From Bryobacterales bacterium F-183 (GTDB taxonomy: Bacteria > Acidobacteriota > Terriglobia > Bryobacterales > Bryobacteraceae), in contig AP025252.1 in assembly GCA_016865505.2 (NCBI GenBank), forward strand, positions 2,418,001 to 2,482,000: a stretch of 64,000 bases of DNA, given 5' to 3'. The position numbers and the translations under genes are program-made. Shown piece after piece: positions 51,401-58,658 of this stretch (within the stretch, counting starts at the first letter, position 1; each line of letters starts with the position of its first letter). The notes under the pieces are model-generated. The model was not told where the DNA came from. It did no database searches and saw nothing but the letters and a program-made list of their open reading frames with translations.

Positions 51401-51502
51401 AAGATGGGGCGATCAAGGCAGGTGATACCCAGCCCTCTTATGGCACGGGACCATCTCGTTAAAGCTGGCTTGTTAGAGCTTCTGTCTAGAAGAGCAAAGT
51501 AG
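48425..51502 (+). CDS. Large exported HEAT-repeat protein
   Basis: A protein of about 1025 residues starting with a signal-like peptide (MKQRVGLVFLLCSAWGSAET). Most of the length is alpha-solenoid of HEAT type (LPVLLAALKDGQPEVRRAAIAALGE, TVPAVVQSLVDALHD, SFEVRADAIKTLWQYN, DEDKSVAGCAADGLKAS). The last 250 residues are different and may form a globular domain. The ATG at 48425 fits the signal peptide; GTG codons at 48407 and 48419 are alternatives. HEAT solenoids bind proteins or nucleic acids; no enzymatic motif is seen. It is paired divergently with a membrane protein in a region of defence genes, but a defence role is speculative. Confidence 0.65.
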   Translation: MKQRVGLVFLLCSAWGSAETTQEWLKRLSVAKEPEKHRLLLGYRTLTDHPRAALPVLLAALKDGQPEVRRAAIAALGESESTVPAVVQSLVDALHDRDLTCGLYAAAALLKVPSELTFKPLLALLADKSEMLRDNRHQNVTGGVIKTWRLPPLAAAYMLGRTPSAAPQLAILALTKPLKEDSTGSTLKPSRAYAIMALRRLDVAAIGPLVAALSRPELDRLKALSLLEPFLSRPEVTRALPQVAALLWSRDLDLATAAAGFLEKSGPEGLRRLNVAARLGNPYAHRAQLSPRPLLVPVEIAPTAIKPFRPQPQVDANASSVSRYVLMTAALLDRSFEVRADAIKTLWQYNTPVNVVNEEQVRSVCSALGLALDSEDIQVRNAAMHAIRLLGKAGSVILKKVQQRAREMAGTASARIAFDSLIALGPDSNSKKLLVDIASKGSRRVAPVESIDVDLAVRLAELPQQQWGEPDAVIVDSIAAAFERGDWLLDRADMKVLFESGQRGSQHVIRFALNSPYSLKCLALRTLGRAGVAEHTLILYKALVNDEDKSVAGCAADGLKASLEQAVTLQNSPHQVLLKAGVEPRLLVGWLKRVPNWGASSDTAVELLALLDETPETVAAFAVRHLRQNKYFRRPTILANDSEFAAAFTLSLFEVLDTKQVEPHVFELLRAYPEQVRQAVPRIITAAREATPEGRLEAMRLLLATSPADPSVIDYLRRCAFDEDLTLSYEASWTLYKRGYKEIAVQLHAIAVKQIEAGAEKDGFATVTELAWPLNKLDPLIEVTAIERYLERLFRSLIEDDTFEGELRTPSPATHAPTAAENASDNWNLPRFSWPPPEYSERDNITDLFGNAGDISLGTIDNHIQSALRLKGYGVGGLYRIKGGFLRAAKLEQLSQERQQVPSKYRFLTAPIPPQSLVDYLGQLFLARSGIFRLILFAVTSAPVVGDETTQITIEQARTTFLHGDPGQLPTDVQTMQLGRRRVYVLIYEFEKKMGRSRQVIPSPLMARDHLVKAGLLELLSRRAK

Positions 51503-52156
51503 AGACTAGAGTTGAATGCGTGAGTCTTTAGAACCAGCGCGCTGATATACAGTCCTATGTCTACTTGGCGGATTGGGGCCACCTCTCGAGTTTCATCACC
51601 CCTTACTTTGGCGACCAAGTGCGTCGTCTACCGGCCGCACTTGGGCTTCGCGGCCCTTGGACCAGCTACTGACGCCCTGAAACGGGTCAACGAAAAAATC
51701 GTGGTCACTAGCGTCTGCGGCCCGCCGACGTGTTCGACTTCATCGTCAACCCATCGCGCGCTTCTCAGACGTTGGCCAGAAGTCTGATTAGATGAAACGA
51801 TGGGTGCCGAGCATGCCAGTTGTGACTTCCTCCAACGCGCTTTGTGGCAAGCCTCCGGATCGTCGAAGATCCGCTAACCGCCCTGTAGGGGTCCACGGTG
51901 ATGAGGCCTTGTTTTGGGGACTACCGAAGGATTGCTCTGTTGGCCTTGCCGACTTGTCCCGGCACTTTCGCTTAGTGGAACGGACGCTGACGGCAGTGGC
52001 TTTCGCCCACACCCTTTCGCCCGATTCCGGGCGAAATAGATCAATAAACTGCGAGCGGCATTTCAGGTGGGAGAAAGGAACTCTTTTTGGTTCATAGTGC
52101 TGCAAATCCGTCTGAGCCATAAGTCACGTCGAAGCTGTGATACCGTAAGCAAAAAG
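51503..52156. other. Intergenic stretch with a gene remnant and repeat copy f
   Basis: Plus-strand codons in 51557-51790 give protein-like pieces in changing frames (YLADWGHLSSFITPYFGDQV, later VFDFIVNPSRASQTLARSL), suggesting a decayed gene that I cannot name. Repeat copy f follows. Nothing else was recognised before the metalloprotease gene. Confidence 0.35.
51771..51851 (+). repeat. Dispersed palindromic repeat, copy f
   Basis: Left arm GTTGGCCAGAAGTCTGATT at 51771 and right arm ACTTCCTCCAACGCGCTTTG near 51824-51843, ending GTGGCAA. Same orientation as all other copies. Confidence 0.6.
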
Positions 52157-53299
52157 ATGAAGACACTCCTATGGACTCTTTTCGGTGCTTTTTCATTGAG
52201 TGGTATTTCAAATGCCCAGCCACGATCGGCTTGCTCGTTAGCAGCGTTTTCCGACTTGCGAGACCTAAACTTCCGGCTATCCAAGACTAGTGGAATACCG
52301 GCGCTCGATCAAGCGTTCAACAGCGAATTCGTGATCTTGCAACAGCGCTTCGGAGTCAATGTGGATTTCTATTTTCTAGACGACACCAATGCTTCCAATG
52401 CATACGCTATCCCACAGCCAACTCCGAGGGCAAGGGACGGGATTGTTGCCTTCGGTCTTGAGCTAACTTCGAAGGAGTTTCGACGTGATCGATCTGGACT
52501 GACAGTCGCCGCCATCATGGCGCACGAGTTTGGTCACATCGCACAATTTCAAAGAAGCCTACCAGTGCGTGGATACGTGATGGAACTGCAAGCTGACTAT
52601 CTGGCAGGATGGTACTTGCAAAAGCGATTTGGCTCTTACCAAGATGTAGAGAGTGTTCTACGGTCTTTCTATTCGATCGGTAACACTGACTTCACTGACT
52701 CCTCTTCGCACCCGTCACCGGAGATGCGCGTCAAGGCCGTTCTCAAAGGCTATCAGACTGGTGCTACGGACGTTCAGCGGGCGGTCCGTGAGTCCCTCGC
52801 GTACGTCACCAATGAAGGAACGAAGGTAGACGACGAAGGTACTATTTCGATGACTTTGAGCGCCCTCGGAAACGATATTCGGAAAGCGATTGCTGCCGCC
52901 GATCAATACTTTGCTTCCTGGAAAGGCGAGAATTTGGAAACCCGATGGTCGTCGAGAGTAGTTTTAACGGGTGCGCGTGACTGTAGCATCACCGACAACA
53001 CTGAAGATGGGGAAAGGTACGCCAGCTTGAGGTGCAGGATGCAGATTTCTGAACAGCAAGCTGATCATGAATCAGCGTTTGCCGCTTACAAGAAACAGAT
53101 CTCGCAGGCTCTGGTCGGAGCCCGATTTGAAGACAACTCTGACGGTGATGCGGCGCGTTGGATTTCGGAGTCAGGGCTTGTTTCTATTAGGCTGCGAATA
53201 ACGCGGGAGCGAGTTCGGCGAGGGGACCGGACCGAAGGTTCGTTGTTCTCCGGTTCAATGATCACGCTGGACGTGTCTCGGTTTCAAACTCGTCAATAG
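52157..53299 (+). CDS. Secreted M48-like zinc metallopeptidase
   Basis: A 380-residue protein with a signal peptide (MKTLLWTLFGAFSLSGISNAQ). The zinc-binding helix is AAIMAHEFGHIAQFQRSL (H-E-x-x-H) near residue 137, and the third ligand Glu comes in VMELQADYLAGWYLQKR about 25 residues later, a gluzincin arrangement resembling M48 peptidases and DUF4157-like domains. The C-terminal half (from about 220) has no recognised domain. The ATG at 52157 was chosen because it opens the signal peptide; upstream in-frame codons do not. The substrate is unknown. Confidence 0.72.
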   Translation: MKTLLWTLFGAFSLSGISNAQPRSACSLAAFSDLRDLNFRLSKTSGIPALDQAFNSEFVILQQRFGVNVDFYFLDDTNASNAYAIPQPTPRARDGIVAFGLELTSKEFRRDRSGLTVAAIMAHEFGHIAQFQRSLPVRGYVMELQADYLAGWYLQKRFGSYQDVESVLRSFYSIGNTDFTDSSSHPSPEMRVKAVLKGYQTGATDVQRAVRESLAYVTNEGTKVDDEGTISMTLSALGNDIRKAIAAADQYFASWKGENLETRWSSRVVLTGARDCSITDNTEDGERYASLRCRMQISEQQADHESAFAAYKKQISQALVGARFEDNSDGDAARWISESGLVSIRLRITRERVRRGDRTEGSLFSGSMITLDVSRFQTRQ

Positions 53300-53733
53300 G
53301 CTCTCCCACTCACACGATCACTCGAAAATGTTTCTAAACAGCAACTAGCGTCGTTTGACACCCGGTCACACCTATGCGATGTTTCGCGAAAAGCGGCGGC
53401 AAAGGAACTTCCGTCTCGTCCCAAACATACCCATTGCTTGAAGGCTGAGCCGGAATGACGCGCAATCCGGAAGTTATCCTGAAGTCGCATTCTGGGAAGT
53501 TGGGGCGATTTCTGGAGGGCGGAGCCCGAGCATCTCGATCGAACGGAATCCGCACGGACATACCTGTCGTTTCATTCGTCCGGCTGAAAACTGCCTGTGT
53601 GGGGGCCGGCATCAAAAACCTGCATCCGAAATCTGGTTGCGATTGTAGGAGTTCTGCGGAAAGTTACACGGTTCCCGTTGGGCATGTGGAGACGCTTCAC
53701 TCCTCGTCTCCACACGACTGAGTTTAATGCCGT
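53300..53733. other. Gene-free stretch with a left-arm repeat copy
   Basis: Overlapping open frames exist on both strands, but neither translation looks like a protein. Positions 53479-53500 match the left arm of the dispersed repeat (CTGAAGTCGCATTCTGGGAA). Confidence 0.35.
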
Positions 53734-53925
53734 CTAAACGGCGTCTCCTTTCTTACCCGCCCTCTCTGGTCTCACCGCTGCAATGGCCTTGCGCCACCCT
53801 TTGACGAGCTTCTTCTTGGAGGTGATCGCTTCCTTCATCTGGGCGATTTCGGTTTCGGTGATCGAGATTCGCTTTTCGAGTGCATCAGTAGCGGCACTAA
53901 TTTCTGGGAACATTTCTTGCGTCAT
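53734..53925 (-). CDS. Small coiled-coil hypothetical protein
   Basis: A 63-residue protein: a short helix (FPEISAATDALEKRISITETEIAQMKEAI) likely forming a coiled coil, then a very basic tail (TSKKKLVKGWRKAIAAVRPERAGKKG). Its ATG overlaps the methyltransferase stop by 4 bp, so it is translated from the same message. It may bind DNA or the methyltransferase. No family is recognised. Confidence 0.6.
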   Translation of the reverse strand: MTQEMFPEISAATDALEKRISITETEIAQMKEAITSKKKLVKGWRKAIAAVRPERAGKKGDAV

Positions 53926-54665
53926 GAGGGTTCTCCTTCGTAGGTGAGTAGGGATGCCCGAAAATCTAGGTCGAGCATCGGTAGCGAGAGCTGCCGAGCG
54001 GCGATCTCGCAAAATCGTTCTTCAATTTCGATCCCAACTGCTGGCAGAGCGCAGTATCGAGCAGCTAGAAGTGTTGTTCCGCTGCCGGAGAAGGGATCAA
54101 GGATGTGGCTAGTAGCTGACGAGTAAGCGGCAACAAGGCGCGAAATCGCTTGAACCGGCTTCTGATTTGGGTGGAGCTGTTTGGCGACCGGAGCCCACTC
54201 AAGGACGTCGCTCGGGGCGTTGTCTGGCCTTCGGGGTTTACCCTTTGCCAGGAGATAGGCGAGTTCGTGTTGTGCGCGGGTGAACTGTCCAAGCCCGATT
54301 CGGCGCTTTACGAACGCGTAGACGCTAATAGGCCGGAACCCTGCCTTGCGCCAGGCTCCAAGAAAAACGTCGGCGTGCGGCCACCCGTAGAACGTCAGGC
54401 ACAAGGCGTCTTCGCGCAAGACGCGGAAAACTTCTGAGTAGGTTGGAAGAACCCAGGAGGGGTCAGAGTCGCCTTCGATTGGCTCTCCGCCGCTGCCCCA
54501 ACGCCCGGCGTACGAGACCAGATAGGGTGGGTCTGTAACGGTAAGGTCGAAGGTTTCGCTTGGGAGTTCTGGGAGGATCTCTCGGTTGTCGCCGAGGTAG
54601 AGGGTGATCCCGTTTCCCTGGTAGTAAGGTTGAATCGGCACTGGTCTGCTCCAAAACTGCTCCAT
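53922..54665 (-). CDS. Solitary site-specific DNA methyltransferase (DPPY, beta class)
   Basis: A 247-residue amino-methyltransferase. Catalytic motif IV DPPYLVSYAG is near residue 43 and the SAM-binding motif I comes late (ILDPFSGSGTTLLAARYCALPAVGIEI), the order of the beta class. It methylates adenine N6 or cytosine N4; the target is unknown. No matching endonuclease lies beside it, so it is an orphan methylase of the kind often carried by phages and integrative elements to evade restriction. It is the last intact gene before the tRNA-derived scar at 54767. Confidence 0.82.
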   Translation of the reverse strand: MEQFWSRPVPIQPYYQGNGITLYLGDNREILPELPSETFDLTVTDPPYLVSYAGRWGSGGEPIEGDSDPSWVLPTYSEVFRVLREDALCLTFYGWPHADVFLGAWRKAGFRPISVYAFVKRRIGLGQFTRAQHELAYLLAKGKPRRPDNAPSDVLEWAPVAKQLHPNQKPVQAISRLVAAYSSATSHILDPFSGSGTTLLAARYCALPAVGIEIEERFCEIAARQLSLPMLDLDFRASLLTYEGEPS

Positions 54666-54766
54666 TAACGGAGCGCTTGAAGCAGGACCTTCAAAACAGC
54701 GTGTTTTTAATCGCCTTCTATCGACACCATAGACGCCTATGTTCTTTATTTACAATCTGCTGACGA

Positions 54767-54812
54767 TTTCCCAAGCTGAACGTCGCCGGTTCGATCCCGG
54801 TCTCCCGCTCCA
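54767..54812 (+). tRNA. 3' fragment of tRNA-Gly(CCC), probable attachment-site scar
   Basis: The 46 nt run from the anticodon loop TTCCCAA (anticodon CCC) through the 3' half of the anticodon stem (GCTGA), variable loop, T-arm (GCCGG-TTCGATC-CCGGT) and acceptor strand CTCCCGC to TCCA. The 5' half (expected to begin GCGGGAG) is absent: the upstream DNA cannot pair with GCTGA or with the acceptor. Such 3' tRNA fragments are left where tyrosine recombinases integrate elements. It marks the boundary between accessory DNA to the left and metabolic genes to the right. Confidence 0.7.
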
Positions 54813-55107
54813 TATCTTTCCACGGTCTCCGGAAATTGTAGCTCTGCGGTGCATCAAACTGACGAACTGAAGCCCTTACTGCCAGTGACCGCCTGCGGAA
54901 CTCGTGGTACTTGAGCGGCGCAACAAGAAATACGGAGCGCTCATCTTGGCGTTCCTGCGCTGCGTTGGAGCGTGTTCACGACGGCAACGCGTTTGCTGAG
55001 CTCTGCGGGGCCGACCTGTTGGAGCCGCTCGATCCGTAATCGGTGCCACGATTTCACGCATCAGTATTGCGGTTGCAATCGCAAATTCACACCAACGGCG
55101 TACGCTG

Positions 55108-56307
55108 GTGCGTTCCATGTTCGGACGCACATTCGCCATCTCCTGGCTTGCTTACGCGAGTTACTACCTCTGCCGGAAGAACTTCAGCGTCCTTATGCCG
55201 TACCTTAAGAGCGAAGCTGGTCTTACGTCGAACGACCTGGCAGCTGCGTTGTTCGGCTATAGCGTGCTGTACGCATTGGGGCAATTCCTGATGGGCAACC
55301 TCGTCGACCGTCTTGGCGCACGCTGGGTGGCAGCGTTTGGCATGCTTGCTTCCGCTGCTCTTTCCTTCTCCATGACGCTGCCCTTGGCGACCACCGCTGT
55401 GATTCTGATTGGGATTCAAGCTCTGAACGGACTTGCGCAGTCGAGCGGCTGGCCCAGCGTACTGAAATTGGCCAAACAATGGTTTCCGGAGACGAATCGC
55501 GGTGTGTCCATGAGTTGGTGGAGCACGCACCTCGTGTTCGGCGGGCTCGCAGGAACCTGGCTGGCCACTCGCTCGGCCGAAGCACATTGGACGCTCGCCG
55601 CCACGATTCCAGCCGCCGTACTCACCACCGTCGCTCTGCTCTACCTTGCCGTCGCGCGTGATCGCCCGGGGCAGGATGATCCGGATGCGTCCGTGCTGCC
55701 TCGTGAGAAAGTCCGGCTGCAGCTTTCGACACCGCTCGTGGCAATTGCCGCGATGTACTTTTGCGTCAAAATGGCCCGCTATGCTTTCCTGTTCTGGCTG
55801 CCCCTGTACATGACCGAGTACCTCCGCTACGAAAAACCACTGGCCGGCTATGCATCGTCCGCTTTTGAGTTTGTCGGAGTCCTTGGCGCGCTCACTGCGG
55901 GGATTGTATCCGAGCGTTTGAATCGCGCGAGATTTAGCGTCGCGTCTGTGATGATGGCCGTGCTCGCGGTGCTATGTTTCTTCTATCCCGCTGCGAGTTC
56001 GCTTGGGCTAGTCTCGAACCTGATCTGGATTGGACTCATCGGCTTTTTCACCTTTGGACCGGACACACTGATGGCGGGTCCCGCACTGCATGATCTGGTT
56101 CCAACGGAAGCAATGGGCTCCGCCGGAGGGTTTGTAAATGGAGTCGGCTCCATAGGCCAGGTACTATCGCCGTTTGTAGTGGCGCAGGTATCGCAACACG
56201 CCGGTTGGGAGACCTTGTTTGCCGGACTTGCAGGTGTCGTACTCTGTGGGTCTGCCGTCCTAATGACACCATTCTTGTTGAAGAAGCGGAAAGAAGTGAT
56301 TGTGTGA
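55108..56307 (+). CDS. MFS transporter (organophosphate/phosphonate type)
   Basis: A 399-residue permease with about 12 hydrophobic segments in two halves. The first loop NLVDRLGARWVAAFG is the MFS signature. The N-terminus (ISWLAYASYYLCRKNFSVLMPYLKSE) resembles the organophosphate:Pi antiporter branch that takes up glycerol-3-phosphate and similar compounds. It is the first gene of an operon for phosphonate use and overlaps the FAD gene by 4 bp, so it likely imports the phosphonate substrate. The start may be GTG 55108 or ATG 55117; neither has a clear ribosome binding site. Confidence 0.8.
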   Translation: MRSMFGRTFAISWLAYASYYLCRKNFSVLMPYLKSEAGLTSNDLAAALFGYSVLYALGQFLMGNLVDRLGARWVAAFGMLASAALSFSMTLPLATTAVILIGIQALNGLAQSSGWPSVLKLAKQWFPETNRGVSMSWWSTHLVFGGLAGTWLATRSAEAHWTLAATIPAAVLTTVALLYLAVARDRPGQDDPDASVLPREKVRLQLSTPLVAIAAMYFCVKMARYAFLFWLPLYMTEYLRYEKPLAGYASSAFEFVGVLGALTAGIVSERLNRARFSVASVMMAVLAVLCFFYPAASSLGLVSNLIWIGLIGFFTFGPDTLMAGPALHDLVPTEAMGSAGGFVNGVGSIGQVLSPFVVAQVSQHAGWETLFAGLAGVVLCGSAVLMTPFLLKKRKEVIV

Positions 56308-57404
56308 GTGAGAAACGGGTAGCGATCGTTGGCGCGGGTATTCTTGGGTTGGCGCAAGCCTATACGCATGCGAAGCGCGGCAGCCGTGTGACGGTGTACG
56401 AGCGCGGTGTGCAGGCTCGCGGCGCATCTGTTCGGAATTTCGGCATGATCTGGCCGATCGGACAGGCACATGGTCTCCTGGCCGACTTGGCGATGCGAAG
56501 CCGCAACCTTTGGGTTGAGGTCCTGGAAGAGGCCGGGTTACCGTACTTCCCGACCGGGTCTGTACACTTGGCGTACCACGCCGATGAAGAGGCGGTGGCT
56601 CGGGAGTTTGCGGAGCTTGCTCCAGAGCGCGGCCGCTGGATCAGTCGCGACGAGACACTGCAAAGGTCGCCCTGCGCCGTGCCGGATGGGCTTCGCGGAT
56701 CTCTGTTCAGCGAACACGAACTGGTTGTCGATCCCCGCCTCGTGCTGGCGACGCTGCCAAAGTTGCTTGCGGAGAAGTACGGTGTGGTATTTCGCTGGTC
56801 TACAGTCGTGACGGATGTATCGAAGCTTGAGGCCGACGCCGTATTCATCTGTTCCGGCGATGACTTTGAAACTTTGTATCCGGACGTTTTTGCTCATTCC
56901 GGGGTGACCCGCTGCAAGCTGCAAATGATGCGTACTGCTCCGCAACCAGAGGGTTGGCAGATGGGTCCTGCACTCGCCGGTGGGCTGACTTTGCGGTTCT
57001 ACCAGTCGTTTCGAATCTGCTCGTCACTACCCGCGCTGGAGCAGCGGATTGCGGCCGAGATGCCGGAGTACGACAAATGGGGCATACACGTCATGGCTTC
57101 GCAGACTGCCGATGGCGCGGTCACACTTGGGGACTCCCACGAATACGGGCTGGACGTCGACGCTTTCAATAAAGAAGAGATCGATGAACTCATTCTGCGC
57201 TACTTGCAAGGCATCGCGCGCTTCCCGCACATGCAGATCGCGCAGCGCTGGCATGGAGTGTATGCGCGGCACTTTGATCGCCCGTTCTTTTACGAGCAGC
57301 CGGAGCCAGGTGTCTACATCGTCACGGCGTCGGCGGGAAAAGGCATGACCGTTTCGTTTGGATTAGCGGAGCTACTGTATGAAGATCCGAGCCGTCGTTT
57401 TTGA
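56304..57404 (+). CDS. FAD-dependent oxidoreductase of phosphonate catabolism (TIGR03364-like)
   Basis: A 366-residue DAO-type flavoprotein. The dinucleotide-binding motif is at the N-terminus (RVAIVGAGILGLAQAYTHAKRG), followed by GASVRNFGMIWPIGQAHG and a C-terminal FAD contact ITASAGKGMTVSFGLAELL. This subfamily is encoded next to phosphonoacetaldehyde hydrolase and an HD-domain oxygenase. Related enzymes are reported to oxidise 2-aminoethylphosphonate or its N-methyl forms to phosphonoacetaldehyde. The start is a GTG at 56304 overlapping the transporter stop (GTGA). The gene overlaps phnX by 26 bp. Confidence 0.82.
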   Translation: MSEKRVAIVGAGILGLAQAYTHAKRGSRVTVYERGVQARGASVRNFGMIWPIGQAHGLLADLAMRSRNLWVEVLEEAGLPYFPTGSVHLAYHADEEAVAREFAELAPERGRWISRDETLQRSPCAVPDGLRGSLFSEHELVVDPRLVLATLPKLLAEKYGVVFRWSTVVTDVSKLEADAVFICSGDDFETLYPDVFAHSGVTRCKLQMMRTAPQPEGWQMGPALAGGLTLRFYQSFRICSSLPALEQRIAAEMPEYDKWGIHVMASQTADGAVTLGDSHEYGLDVDAFNKEEIDELILRYLQGIARFPHMQIAQRWHGVYARHFDRPFFYEQPEPGVYIVTASAGKGMTVSFGLAELLYEDPSRRF

Positions 57405-58110
57405 TTGGGCTGGCACCGTTGTCGATTACGGCTGCAACGCGCCGCCCGCGGTTTTGCATCGTATCTTTGCGGATCGCGGCGTCGATTTGGAGCCCGCAGA
57501 AGCGCGTCATGCGATGGGCCTTCTGAAGGTGGACCAGATTCGAGAGATCACCAGAATCCCAAGAGTCCGGCAAGCGTGGCGGGGGGCCAACGGCAGCGAA
57601 CCGGGTGAAGTCGAGGTGCAGGAACTTTTTCGAAGCTTCATACCGCTACAGATGGACTTGATTGAAGAGTACGCAACGGTCATCGAGGGAGTTCCGGAGC
57701 TTGTGGAGAAGCTTCGCAGCGCGGGAATTCGCATCGGGTCCACCACCGGATACACACGCCCAATGCTCGACAGAATACTGCCAGCCGCTGCAAAGCAAGG
57801 GTACGTGCCCGATTGCATCGTGACACCAGACGCAGTGGGCGCTGGGCGACCTAAGCCTTGGATGATTTTCGAAAACCTGAAAATGCTGGACGTGTATCCG
57901 CCATCGGCTTGCATCAAAATCGGCGACACGGTGTCCGATGTCGAGGAGGCTATCAATGCCGGCCTTATCCCATGGGGTGTGTCGGACAGCTCGAACGAAG
58001 CGGTCCTGGAAGGACCTGAACACGCACGCCGATTGTTGACGGAAGCCGGGGCGTTGCGCGTCCTTCCCACTGTGGCCAGCATTTGGGATGCACTGGAGGA
58101 ACTGCGATGA
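57379..58110 (+). CDS. phnX: Phosphonoacetaldehyde hydrolase
   Basis: A 243-residue HAD-superfamily enzyme that splits phosphonoacetaldehyde into acetaldehyde and phosphate. The nucleophile Asp is in FDWAGTVVDYG, the family-specific Schiff-base Lys in MGLLKVDQIREI, the second HAD motif in IGSTTGYTRPML, and the final acidic motif in GRPKPWM and IGDTVSDVEEA. Length and motifs match characterised PhnX. It receives its substrate from the FAD enzyme encoded just upstream, and overlaps the next gene by 4 bp when that starts at 58107. Confidence 0.92.
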   Translation: MKIRAVVFDWAGTVVDYGCNAPPAVLHRIFADRGVDLEPAEARHAMGLLKVDQIREITRIPRVRQAWRGANGSEPGEVEVQELFRSFIPLQMDLIEEYATVIEGVPELVEKLRSAGIRIGSTTGYTRPMLDRILPAAAKQGYVPDCIVTPDAVGAGRPKPWMIFENLKMLDVYPPSACIKIGDTVSDVEEAINAGLIPWGVSDSSNEAVLEGPEHARRLLTEAGALRVLPTVASIWDALEELR

Positions 58111-58658
58111 CACGTGATGGGGCAGTTGCGGCGGTAGAAGCTCTATTCGATGCCGGAGGATCTGACGCCTACTTCGGCGAGCGTGTGACGCAATTGCAGC
58201 ACGCGTTGCAGGCGGCCCAATGCGCCCAAAGAGCGCAGGCGGATGACGAACTCGTGCTGGCGGCTCTATTGCACGACGTTGGGCACCTTCTCGGAAGCGA
58301 GAACATCCACGCAGAGATCGGCGTGATTGATCACGACAAGAGTTGCGTCGACTGGTTGCAGCAACACGGGTTTTCGCCGCGCGTCGTGGCACTCGTCTCA
58401 GGGCACGTAGATGCCAAACGGTATTTGGTCGCAACGAATCCCGACTACTATCAGCGTCTTTCGGACGCCAGCCGCCAGACACTTGCCCTGCAAGGCGGCG
58501 CGATGTCGGATCAGGAGGTAGCGGAGTTCGAGAGCAATCCGCACTACCGTGATCTACTTCGTCTTCGCTCCTGGGACGAACAGGCAAAAGACCCGGAGGC
58601 TCTCACGCAGGACCTGTGGCACTACAGAGCCCTGATCGCGCGTCATGCTCATCGATAA
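58107..58658 (+). CDS. HD-domain phosphonate oxygenase (PhnZ/TmpB-like, TIGR03276)
   Basis: A 183-residue HD-domain protein of the diiron phosphonate oxygenase group. YFGERVTQLQHALQAAQ contains the Tyr-x-x-Glu substrate-gating pair and the first His; ALLHDVGHLL gives the HD pair; HAEIGVIDHDKSCVDWL and VSGHVDAKRYL supply further metal ligands. Related enzymes oxidatively cleave 1-hydroxy-2-aminoethylphosphonates to an amino acid and phosphate. It is the last gene of the phosphonate operon. I chose ATG 58107 because an upstream frame start lies inside phnX. Its stop abuts the convergent DUF1552 gene with no gap. Confidence 0.85.
   Translation: MTRDGAVAAVEALFDAGGSDAYFGERVTQLQHALQAAQCAQRAQADDELVLAALLHDVGHLLGSENIHAEIGVIDHDKSCVDWLQQHGFSPRVVALVSGHVDAKRYLVATNPDYYQRLSDASRQTLALQGGAMSDQEVAEFESNPHYRDLLRLRSWDEQAKDPEALTQDLWHYRALIARHAHR

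Noticed and set aside
52067-52156. Upstream in-frame start of the metalloprotease
   Set aside because: The extra 30 residues precede a clear signal peptide that should be N-terminal.
53334-53721. Overlapping open frames on both strands between the metalloprotease and the methyltransferase genes
   Set aside because: Neither has protein-like composition, and they overlap a repeat arm.
54876-55139. 87-codon minus-strand frame upstream of the MFS gene
   Set aside because: The Arg/Thr-rich translation, overlap with the transporter start and lack of a ribosome binding site indicate a shadow frame.
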